NCBI GenBank assembly: GCA_023446865.1
Contig: JAEXPL010000415.1
Coordinates: 1-13,610, forward strand
Length of the DNA stretch: 13,610 nucleotides
Direction: 5' to 3'
Origin: Verrucomicrobiota bacterium
GTDB lineage: Bacteria > Verrucomicrobiota > Verrucomicrobiia > Opitutales > Opitutaceae
The stretch's first letter is position 1, and every line of letters starts with the position of its first letter. A program made the position numbers and the translations under genes. The notes under the pieces are model-generated. The model ran no database searches and was not told where the DNA came from. It worked only from the letters and a program-made list of their open reading frames with translations. Below are positions 1 through 6,148 of this stretch, piece after piece.

Positions 1-225
1 CTGACATTCGGGGGCGCATGGAGGTTGGCCTGGGGCGCACGCCCCGGGCTGGGCGGGGGGCCGGCGAAAACAAGCCGGCACAGTATCGGCCAGATCGCGC
101 CGAACCTGAACCGAGATCAGGGCCACGCCCCGCGGGACGCCGCTGTCACCCGTCGCACCGGGCCGGTTGATTCTGCTTGGCGCGACCGCCCCGGCGCGAT
201 CCCACTTGTACCTTTTTCCCGTCTC

Positions 226-867
226 ATGCTGCTCTTCCTCGATCTCCTCGGCACCCTCGCCTTCGCCTTCACGGGCGCCTTCCGCGCCGTCAAACACGAG
301 CTCGACTGGCTCGGCGTGATCGTGCTCGCCACCATGACCGGTGTGGGCGGCGGCATGGTCCGCGACCTTCTGCTCGGCGAAACGCCGCCCGTCGCGCTGC
401 GCCAGCCCATGTACATCGGCATCTGCATCCTCGGCGCCGTGCTCACCATCGTCGCCAAGCGCAAGATCGCGCCCCACTGGGACTGGGTGATGATGGCCGA
501 CGCGCTCGGCCTCGGTTTCTTCGCCGCCATCGGCGCTGCTCGCGCCGCCCAAGCCGGCGCCAACCCGATGACCATCGTATTGCTCGCCGGCCTCACCGCA
601 GTCGGCGGTGGCGTGATCCGCGATTTGCTCGTGTGCGAGATTCCGCAGGTCCTCAAAAGCGACTTCTACGCGACAGCCGCGCTCATCGGCGGCGCCGCAT
701 TCTGGGTGCTCTCCTTCACCACGCTGCCGCAAACGCCGCGACTGCTGCTCACGACCGGCCTGACCTTCGGCCTGCGCCTCTTCGCCATGCGCCGCGGCCT
801 GCAACTCCCCAAGATGCGCCGCCTCCCCGCCTCGCCCTCGACGATCGCCCGACAGCGCGACCGGTAG
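226..867 (+). CDS. TRIC/UPF0126 family inner-membrane protein (YicG/YadS-like)
   Basis: Predicted 213-residue integral membrane protein. The sequence is an internal duplication: residues 39-55 (GVGGGMVRDLLLGETPP) and 125-143 (AVGGGVIRDLLVCEIPQVL) are the paired glycine-rich GGGxxRDLL motifs of the TRIC/UPF0126 fold, each following hydrophobic segments. Hydrophobic stretches lie near residues 1-18, 29-45, 62-77, 92-110, 115-130, 148-165 and 172-188, consistent with about seven membrane helices. Known relatives are trimeric cation channels and E. coli YicG/YadS-type small-molecule transporters, so the substrate is not decided by sequence. I chose the ATG at 226 because the hydrophobic N-terminus starts there. 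An in-frame TTG at 25 would add 67 Arg/Pro-rich residues that look non-coding. It appears monocistronic and converges on the gene ending at 996. The tail after residue 188 is basic and probably cytoplasmic. Confidence 0.88.
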   Translation: MLLFLDLLGTLAFAFTGAFRAVKHELDWLGVIVLATMTGVGGGMVRDLLLGETPPVALRQPMYIGICILGAVLTIVAKRKIAPHWDWVMMADALGLGFFAAIGAARAAQAGANPMTIVLLAGLTAVGGGVIRDLLVCEIPQVLKSDFYATAALIGGAAFWVLSFTTLPQTPRLLLTTGLTFGLRLFAMRRGLQLPKMRRLPASPSTIARQRDR

Positions 868-935
868 GGCCCGAGCGCCCGACGCGGATGCCGCTCACCG
901 GCAGCTCGGTTGGCTACACCGGGCTCAAGAAGGGG

Positions 936-955
936 CCGGCGCTTTGACGCGCCGG
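936..955. terminator. Perfect hairpin between convergent genes
   Basis: A 7-bp perfect stem (CCGGCGC at 936-942, GCGCCGG at 949-955) with a 6-nt TTTGAC loop lies between the stop at 867 (+) and the stop at 996 (-). The position suits a bidirectional transcription barrier, but neither side has a T-tract, so intrinsic termination is uncertain. Confidence 0.35.
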
Positions 956-995
956 GACGCGGCCAGCGTCTCCGGTCCCCCATTGCAGCCGTCGC

Positions 996-1367
996 TCACT
1001 TCCGCGCCAGCCAGAGGCGGGCGGCAGTCTGGTTGGAAAAGACCTTCATCTCCAGGTTCGGCGTGCGGTTGAGCGTCTTGAAGACCGTGGCCAGCGCCTC
1101 ACCTTCCTGCGTGTCGGTCACGATTGCCGCCCGGACCGGGTTGGGAATCTGCAGGTGTCTCGACTGCTGCGAGTGATGGTAGGCTGCAACCGGCTGAAAG
1201 CTGAAGCCCGTGGTGTCGTCAAATGTGTGGATCACGTCGGGCGCAAAACCGAGTTCCCGGCCGACGCGAGGCATCGTCGCACCGAAGGACTCCAGATCCT
1301 CCGTGGATATCGTGCCCGACCAGGAAACGTGCACAATCCGTCCTTCGACAGTATGGGAATACGGCAT
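996..1367 (-). CDS. Small SpoIIAA/STAS-like hypothetical protein
   Basis: Predicted soluble protein of 123 residues starting at ATG (1365-1367 on the + strand, read in reverse). The N-terminus (MPYSHTVEGRIVHVSWSGTI) is a beta-hairpin pattern. The middle includes a PNPVRAAIVTD strand segment. The C-terminus (MKVFSNQTAARLWLARK) has the strand plus 'F.n...A..WLa' helix typical of SpoIIAA-like/STAS-fold proteins of about 120 residues. No signal peptide or membrane segment is seen. The fold assignment is my inference from pattern, and the function is unknown; in this fold family, anti-sigma antagonism or lipid binding is common but cannot be read from this sequence. It converges on the TRIC-like gene and is divergent from the small open frame at 1630. 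Confidence 0.75.
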   Translation of the reverse strand: MPYSHTVEGRIVHVSWSGTISTEDLESFGATMPRVGRELGFAPDVIHTFDDTTGFSFQPVAAYHHSQQSRHLQIPNPVRAAIVTDTQEGEALATVFKTLNRTPNLEMKVFSNQTAARLWLARK

Positions 1368-1629
1368 GGGTGGGGGCGGCGGAACCGTTACGTCGGATTG
1401 TCACTATCTCGCCGCCCCCGCCAAGCGCGTTTTCCCGGACTCGGCCCAATCCAGATCCTCACGACGGCCGAGGCCGAACGGATTCGGGCTCCTCGCGCCG
1501 CGTCCCCTCAATCCAGCCGCCCCAGGTCGCGGCGCACCTGCCGCGTCACCGTCGGTCGGACCGGTGCGCGAGCCTCCGATGATAAAATGCCGGAGTGCTT
1601 TTCGGCGAAAGTGCGCTAGAAATACGCGC

Positions 1630-1881
1630 ATGCTCTGGGTTCTCCTGGGAGTGATCGTTCTGGTGGTTGCAGTTCGGCTTCTCGTCGAGGCCGTCAGTGC
1701 CGGCGCCGGGTTTGCGCTGTTCCTTCTCCGGCGCCGCTTCGCCTACGCAGTCCCGGGCACGCCCGCTGACGGCCCCACGCAGGGCAACCGCCCCGGCACC
1801 GCCCAAAACACGAGCGTCCTCGACGTCCAAGACGAGAGTGCCGGATCGGACGAGCATCCGCCATTCCCCGACGATCGGTAG
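1630..1881 (+). CDS. Possible small single-pass membrane protein
   Basis: An 83-residue frame beginning at ATG 1630 and ending at TAG 1879-1881. Residues 2-33 are strongly hydrophobic (LWVLLGVIVLVVAVRLL, then VSAGAGFALFLL), followed by a basic stop-transfer RRRF and a polar, proline-rich acidic tail of about 45 residues (ends HPPFPDDR). This N-in membrane anchor with a cytoplasmic or periplasmic tail is a sensible protein pattern, but the gene is short, has no clear ribosome binding site (GGCGAAAGTGCGC upstream) and no family I recognise. It ends 42 nt from the convergent stop of the PQQ-propeller gene. The same frame remains open upstream to 1210, but that extension is Ser/Arg/Pro-rich and not protein-like, so I exclude it. 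Confidence 0.4.
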   Translation: MLWVLLGVIVLVVAVRLLVEAVSAGAGFALFLLRRRFAYAVPGTPADGPTQGNRPGTAQNTSVLDVQDESAGSDEHPPFPDDR

Positions 1882-1923
1882 GAATCGCCTTCCGCGCGAC
1901 CGGCAACCGGCCGGAGCCGTCGC

Positions 1924-3276
1924 TTACTCCAAAGCGTAGACGCTGCCGTCGGCGCTGCCGAAGATCACCACACCGTCGGCCACCGCCGGCGACGACACGA
2001 TTGCTCCGAGCGAGAACAGCTTCACCCCTGCGGCGTACATGTCCTCGAAGTATTGCGCGGTGAAAAGCTTCCCGAACTCCAGCGAACCGTCCTCCTTGAG
2101 GTAGCCGTTGGCGTTGGCCTTCGCCGCCGGTGTCTGGAAGACCCAGACCACCTTGCCATCGGTCACGTCGACCGCGTAGAGCGAGCCGCCGAAATTGCCG
2201 AAATAGGCGAGGTTGCCGGCCAGCGCCAGCGACGAGAACGCCGGCGCCTTCACGTCGGTCTTGAGGAGTTCCTTGCCCGTCGCAGCGTCGAGCACGAAGA
2301 ACACCGAAGGGATCGACGTCGTGGCATACACTCTCCCGTCACGGACAACCGGCGACGCGATGACCCACGTGTTCTTGTATCTCCACTTCTCCTGCCCGGT
2401 CTTCGCGTCGACCGCGTAGAGATGGAAGTCGCGGCAGCCGAAGTAGACCGTGCCGTCGACCACACAGGGAGAGGACGCGATACCCGTCTGGTTGAAGTTC
2501 GTCCGGTCCTCGCCGGTCTTGAACTTCCACTTCACAGCGCCGGTCCCGGCGTCGAACGCGTAAAGGAATGTGTCCCAACTGCCGACATAGAGCACGCCAT
2601 CGGCCAGCGCCGGCGAGGCATGGACAACGTCGCCGGTCTGCACTCTCCACTTCAGCGCGCCGGTCGCGGTCTCGAGCGCATAGACCGCCCCGTCGCCGCA
2701 ACCGAAATAGACGAGTCCGCCGCCGACCACCGGCGACGACTGGTAGAGGTCCCAGAAATCCGGGATCGGTTGCTGGCGCGGCAGATAGCCGTGCAGGCCG
2801 GGCGCGGTGAACTTGCGCTCGCCCGGCATGGCATACTTCCACTTCAGCGCCCCGGTGGCGGCATCGACCGCGTAGAAGTAGCCGTCGTAGCTGCCGAAGT
2901 AGACCGCGCCATCCACCACCGCGGGAGTCGCACGGATCGCGCCACCGGGCACATCCTTCGCGCTGGTGGAAAACTTCCACTTGGGCGCCCCGCTCGCCTG
3001 GTCGACGGCGTAAAGGCTGCCATCATCGCTGCCGAAATAGACGACCCCGCCCGCCAGCACCGGCGACGAGACCACCGCGCCCCCGGTCTTGAAGGTCCAC
3101 TTCACGCCCTTGAAGGCCGCGGGACCGTGGGAGTTCACGATACCGCTGTGCGCGGGATCGCCGCGAAACATGCTCTGGCCGCTGGCTGCGGCGGCGATGG
3201 TGAGCAGGGCGAGGCCGGCCGCGATGGCGCGCACAGCTCGGCCCTGGAGGGAGGGAACGGAGACGGGGGTGTTCAT
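1924..3276 (-). CDS. Exported PQQ-repeat beta-propeller protein (BamB-like)
   Basis: Predicted 450-residue secreted protein. Residues 1-34 form a signal peptide: basic R13/R16, hydrophobic IAAGLALLTIAAAA, likely cleavage near ASG-Q34. The mature part opens with SMFRGDPAHSG and has eight repeats of the type VYFG.DG.LYAVD..TG..KW, beginning near residues 79, 126, 189, 229, 277, 317, 357 and 437. The last ends exactly at the C-terminus (VIFGSADGSVYALE). This matches an eight-bladed propeller of the PQQ-like/BamB type. Longer insertions occur at about 151-180 and 381-428. None of the catalytic or disulfide signatures of quinoprotein dehydrogenases are evident, so a binding or scaffold role is more likely than an enzyme. 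I chose ATG at 3276; an in-frame TTG 36 nt upstream is possible but would precede the signal peptide with polar residues. It stands alone on the minus strand. Confidence 0.9.
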   Translation of the reverse strand: MNTPVSVPSLQGRAVRAIAAGLALLTIAAAASGQSMFRGDPAHSGIVNSHGPAAFKGVKWTFKTGGAVVSSPVLAGGVVYFGSDDGSLYAVDQASGAPKWKFSTSAKDVPGGAIRATPAVVDGAVYFGSYDGYFYAVDAATGALKWKYAMPGERKFTAPGLHGYLPRQQPIPDFWDLYQSSPVVGGGLVYFGCGDGAVYALETATGALKWRVQTGDVVHASPALADGVLYVGSWDTFLYAFDAGTGAVKWKFKTGEDRTNFNQTGIASSPCVVDGTVYFGCRDFHLYAVDAKTGQEKWRYKNTWVIASPVVRDGRVYATTSIPSVFFVLDAATGKELLKTDVKAPAFSSLALAGNLAYFGNFGGSLYAVDVTDGKVVWVFQTPAAKANANGYLKEDGSLEFGKLFTAQYFEDMYAAGVKLFSLGAIVSSPAVADGVVIFGSADGSVYALE

Positions 3277-3403
3277 GGGACGACTATTCCCGACAATCCC
3301 ACCGTCGCACAAACTCCTTCAACTCCGCGGAGCACCCATGGCCCAGAACCGGTGCCGCCGCGCGGCCGCCGGACCGGTGAACAACCTCCGGCACAACGTT
3401 GCC

Positions 3404-3442
3404 CACAAGTTATTCACGTATCCGGAACCCCAACAACTTGTG
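3404..3442. repeat. Inverted repeat CACAAGTT...AACTTGTG with DnaA-box-like sequences
   Basis: Perfect 8-bp inverted arms at 3404-3411 and 3435-3442 are separated by 23 nt. The arms sit inside sequences resembling degenerate DnaA boxes: TTATTCACG at 3410-3418, TTCTTCACA on the minus strand near 3440-3448, and TTGTTCACC on the minus strand near 3376-3384. None is a perfect TTATCCACA. It could equally be an operator for the divergent minus-strand propeller gene. Confidence 0.3.
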
Positions 3443-4200
3443 AAGAACAAAGGCGTGACCCGCTGCGGCACGACCACATTGTCGGGGTCGTTCTTTGACC
3501 GAACCCGCGAAAGACCGAAGGCCTGCAACGGCCGGCGGACACCCGCGAGGGATAATCCCGGGCAACCGGGGAATGGAGCGCCGGAGCTGGTCCGGTCCTC
3601 CCCTCCCGCTCGACGCGCAAGCGCCGGACGGAGCAGGCAGATGTCACCAGCTCCTCTGGGCGGGGTCGCACCCGTCCGGAAATGCGAATCAGGAGCTGCG
3701 CGGCGAGGGGTGATCAGAAACCGCCACCGAACCGAGTCAGGCCCCACGGACGTTTCGACCGTCGGGACCGACGCAGTTACCCAGAGGGTAATGGTTGCTG
3801 CTGCGAATCAGCACGGCGACCCGTGGCCAACCGCGCGACTCGCATCGCGCGTCCAAGGCTCCGCCGAGAGGCGAGAGGCCGCAACGGCCGCGGACTGCCG
3901 GGGAGCGAACGGGCGTGGCAATGCCCGCCAAACCTCCTCGCTTGGGGCGGTCGCGCCAAACGCGATCACCCAACTGCAAACGAAAACGCAACCTGAGAGG
4001 TAAGAGGTCAGACCCGTAGCGTCAGGTCAACGTCCGGCCACCAGCCGGTGCCGCCCTGACGGTAAACGGTGGAGACGCGAAACGAGCTTGTAGGCGTGTC
4101 CCCACCCAGTCCGGCGAGTGCGCGACGGCAGTCGCCCACCGAACCGGGCCCAGAGGCCTCACTCGAAAATCACGGGCGGCAACGCCCGCGACGGTCCTGC
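3443..4200 (+). ncRNA. Candidate long structured non-coding RNA
   Basis: I see no credible protein gene here, but many local stems read well on the + strand. CCCGG-GCAA-CCGGG (3557-3570) and CGGGCG-GCAA-CGCCCG (4173-4188) are perfect stems closed by a GCAA loop, a GNRA tetraloop only if the + strand is transcribed. Others are CGCGCGA/TCGCGCG (3832-3851), GGCCG-CAA-CGGCC (3877-3889), and a nested pair CGTCAGG/CCTGACG (4020-4026, 4055-4061) around CCGGC/GCCGG (4034-4048). A near-direct repeat of GCAACGGCCGCGGAC occurs at 3525-3540 (one extra G) and 3881-3895. GGTAAGAG (3999-4006), then GGTAAAC (4061-4067) and later GATGAATGG (about 4228) recall bacterial RNase P RNA in order, but the near-invariant GAAAGUCCGGGC core is absent. 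Boundaries are guesses. High GC makes chance hairpins common, so confidence is low. Confidence 0.27.
3624..3698 (+). other. Pseudoknot-like interleaved stems
   Basis: Two perfect 8-bp complementary pairs interleave. Arm A is CCGGACGG (3624-3631), pairing with CCGTCCGG (3672-3679). Arm B is CAGCTCCT (3648-3655), pairing with AGGAGCTG (3691-3698). The order A-B-A'-B' is that of an H-type pseudoknot rather than nested hairpins. A's partner lies 40 nt away and B's 35 nt away. Coincidence is possible in GC-rich DNA. Confidence 0.3.
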
Positions 4201-4324
4201 TATGAGACCGAGATCATCGCTTGCCGCGATGAATGGCGTCGGGGAACCGGCAGCCCGCCTCGTGCGGAGCGCCCAATGCCGGTGATCGGGAAAGAGAGCG
4301 TGGCGAACTCCCACTCCCCAATTT

Positions 4325-4497
4325 GGCCCGGAGCTCCGCAAGGGGCTCCGGGCCTCATTGCTTTCCAAACCGGCAGCGTCACGTACCCGCGTTCTTTCCC
4401 ACTTCGACAGAGGCTCCGCCGGAGCTCCGCAAGGGGCTCCGGGCCTCATTGCTTTCAGCACCGGCGGCGCCATGCCGCACGTTCTTTCCTCTTCGAC
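4325..4497 (+). repeat. Tandem duplication of a GCAA-capped hairpin unit
   Basis: A 38-bp sequence is exactly repeated at 4328-4365 and 4419-4456 (period 91 bp). The following roughly 40 bp are also similar, ending in a shared GTTCTTTCC...CTTCGAC (to 4408 and 4497). In unit 1, GGCCCGGAGC (4325-4334) pairs perfectly with GCTCCGGGCC (4345-4354). The inner TCC/GGG pairs extend this to 13 bp with one G-T wobble around a GCAA loop. Unit 2 keeps 10 bp including the wobble. Both stems are followed by TCATTGCTTTC. They may be weak terminators, processed RNA hairpins or copies of an intergenic palindromic element. No coding frame of interest overlaps them. Confidence 0.6.
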
Positions 4498-4530
4498 CCA
4501 AGCCCACCGCCCCCATCCGCCGCCCGAGCC

Positions 4531-4572
4531 CTCCGACTTTCCGGTTTCCGGTCTCCGCTTTCCGGTATCCGG
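4531..4572 (+). repeat. Heptamer tract, consensus TTTCCGG (six units)
   Basis: Six consecutive 7-nt units in exact register, each containing TCCG, fill 4531-4572. Three are exactly TTTCCGG (4538-4544, 4545-4551, 4559-4565) and the others differ at one to three positions. A related tract precedes the second PilT gene at 6072-6142. This looks like a short-sequence repeat confined to spacers. Confidence 0.6.
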
Positions 4573-4638
4573 CACCGCCCCTTTCAGGCCCGGAGCAAAC
4601 CCAAACACAGTCGCCCTGCCGCAGACAGGGCGCCGTCC

Positions 4639-4668
4639 AGGCCCGGAGATCACCCGATCTCCGGGCCT
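4639..4668 (+). terminator. Terminator-like 12-bp hairpin
   Basis: AGGCCCGGAGAT (4639-4650) pairs perfectly with ATCTCCGGGCCT (4657-4668) around a 6-nt CACCCG loop, followed by GATTGTTTCCCC. This is the strongest simple stem in the window. The core CCCGGAG...CTCCGGGCCT and trailing T-rich sequence resemble the tandem hairpins at 4325-4447, so all three may be one family. It lies 146 nt before the first PilT gene and could end transcription coming from the non-coding block. The T-tract is short and interrupted. Confidence 0.5.
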
Positions 4669-4814
4669 GATTGTTTCCCCCTACTGCCGATGCTTCGCCC
4701 TCGCGGGGACTGTCTTCCCCCTCAATTTGCGCCGGTTCCCGCCGATCACACAGCAGGCGGCTTGGAGTCCGACGTACTCGTTCGCCGCGTCCGCCACCGT
4801 CAACGCCTCCTGCC

Positions 4815-6047
4815 GTGCCTCCTCCCTTCCCCGCCCTCGCCGCCAATCCGCTCTTCACCGACCCGGCGCTCGACGATGAAAAAGTCCGCGCCGCCATGCC
4901 CCGGCTCCTCGCGGATTGCCAGACGGCCGGCGTGAGCGATCTCCACCTGAGCGCCCAGGCGCGCCCCTTTGTCCGGCACCATGGCCAGATCCACTACCTC
5001 GCCGAAGTGCCCCTCCCGGCCGATGTCGCCGAGGCCGCCAACCTCGCTCTCCTCGACGAGGAGCAGTTCAAGGAACTCCAGGAAACCTCCGACCTCGAGT
5101 TCGCCCTCGCCTTCGGCCGCAGCCAACGCTTCCGCGCCTGCATCACCATCCACAAGTGGGGCGTCGCCGGCTCGTATCGCATCGTGCCCGCCCACATTCG
5201 CCCACTCGAAGAGCTCGGTTACCCGGACCTCGATGTCCTGCACCGCCTCCTCTCCTACCACAACGGCCTCATCCTCGTCACCGGCCCGGTCAACTCCGGC
5301 AAGACCGCCACCCTCGCCGCGATGGTCGCCGAGGTGAACCGCACCCGCAACGACCACATCATCACCGTCGAGGACCCCATCGAGTACGTCGTCGCCTCCG
5401 ACCAGTGCAACGTCACCCAGCGGCAGGTCGGCGCCCACACCAAGACCTTCGCCACCGCCCTGCGCGCCGCCCTCCGCCAGGACCCCGATGTCATGGCCAT
5501 CGGCGAACTCCGCGATCTGGAGACGATCAACATCGCCGTCACCGCCGCCGAGACCGGCCACCTCGTCCTCGGCACCATGCACACGGCCGACGCCTCCTCC
5601 ACACTCAGCCGCCTGCTCGACGTCTTCCCGCCCTCCCAACAGGCGCAGATCCGCGCCATGGTCTCCGAATCGCTGCGCGGCATCCTCTGCCAACGGCTGC
5701 TTCCGGCCGTCGACGGCGGCGTGGTCCTCGCCACCGAGATCCTCGTCGCCAACCTCGCGGTCGGGAACCTCATCCGCGAGAACAAGCTCCAGAACCTCGC
5801 CAGCGTGATGGAGACCGGGGTACGCGACGGCATGCAGTCCATGGACACCTCGGTGCTCGCCCTCTTCCGCGCCGGCCGGATCTCCCAAGAGGTCGCCCTC
5901 GCCAATCTCGCCAACCGCGCCCTGCGCGCCCTCCTCGAAAACGCCGCCGCTGGTGCGCCCGGCCTCGCGCCCGACCTTTCCTCCACGGACCATCCCGCCG
6001 AGGTCCCTGACGCCCCCGCCGCCAAAAAACGCTTCGGCCTCTTCTGA
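4815..6047 (+). CDS. pilT: PilT-type pilus retraction ATPase, copy 1
   Basis: Predicted 410-residue cytoplasmic hexameric ATPase of the type II/IV secretion superfamily, which drives type IV pilus disassembly in twitching motility. The N-terminal PAS-like domain contains SDLHLS and a FRACITIHKWG segment. The RecA-like domain has Walker A GPVNSGKT (157-164; Asn where PilT usually has Gly), Asp box TVEDPIEY (E186/D187), Walker B DPDVMAIGELRD (223-234, catalytic E231) and His box HLVLGTMHTAD (249-259). The C-terminal part carries the PilT hallmark NLIRENK (canonical AIRNLIRE) and DGMQSMD. The protein ends in a basic-hydrophobic KKRFGLF after a Pro/Ala-rich linker. I chose GTG at 4815; ATG at 4896 is an alternative that would remove the region before MPRLLADC. 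No strong Shine-Dalgarno is visible. It is slightly longer than the 340-380 residues usual for PilT. Confidence 0.93.
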   Translation: MPPPFPALAANPLFTDPALDDEKVRAAMPRLLADCQTAGVSDLHLSAQARPFVRHHGQIHYLAEVPLPADVAEAANLALLDEEQFKELQETSDLEFALAFGRSQRFRACITIHKWGVAGSYRIVPAHIRPLEELGYPDLDVLHRLLSYHNGLILVTGPVNSGKTATLAAMVAEVNRTRNDHIITVEDPIEYVVASDQCNVTQRQVGAHTKTFATALRAALRQDPDVMAIGELRDLETINIAVTAAETGHLVLGTMHTADASSTLSRLLDVFPPSQQAQIRAMVSESLRGILCQRLLPAVDGGVVLATEILVANLAVGNLIRENKLQNLASVMETGVRDGMQSMDTSVLALFRAGRISQEVALANLANRALRALLENAAAGAPGLAPDLSSTDHPAEVPDAPAAKKRFGLF

Positions 6048-6071
6048 CCCGTCCGTACCTCGCCCGCCATC

Positions 6072-6142
6072 CTCTCCGACTTCCGCTCTCCGGGTTTCCC
6101 CAGTCGTCCGTCCTCCGGCCTTCCGCATTCCGCGTTCCGCAA
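6072..6142 (+). repeat. TCCG heptamer-periodic spacer between the pilT genes
   Basis: TCCG recurs at 7-nt spacing in three phased blocks: 6075, 6082, 6089; then 6107, 6114; then 6122, 6129, 6136. The last block reads TTCCGCA/TTCCGCG/TTCCGCA. This fills most of the 101-nt spacer between the PilT genes and ends just before the GTG start at 6149. It matches the tract at 4531-4572 in unit length and core. There is no recognisable promoter or Shine-Dalgarno in it. Confidence 0.55.
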
Positions 6143-6148
6143 TTTCCC

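Noticed and set aside
25..225. N-terminal extension of the TRIC-like protein from TTG 25
   Set aside because: Arg/Pro-rich, unlike any membrane-protein leader, and would displace the hydrophobic N-terminus.
3970..4000. tmRNA-like tag GCAAACGAAAACGCAACCTGA
   Set aside because: Reads ANENAT-stop, superficially like a tmRNA tag, but lacks the ALAA end, a tRNA-like 3' end with GGTTCGA...CCA and the 5' partner.
3089..4003. 304-residue + strand frame through the non-coding block
   Set aside because: It starts inside the propeller gene in antisense, is Arg/Ser/Pro-rich, and shows no domain or motif.
4069..4935. 288-residue + strand frame spanning the hairpin repeats
   Set aside because: Translation is Pro/Arg/Ser-rich and includes the repeat units; it overlaps the pilT start in another frame.
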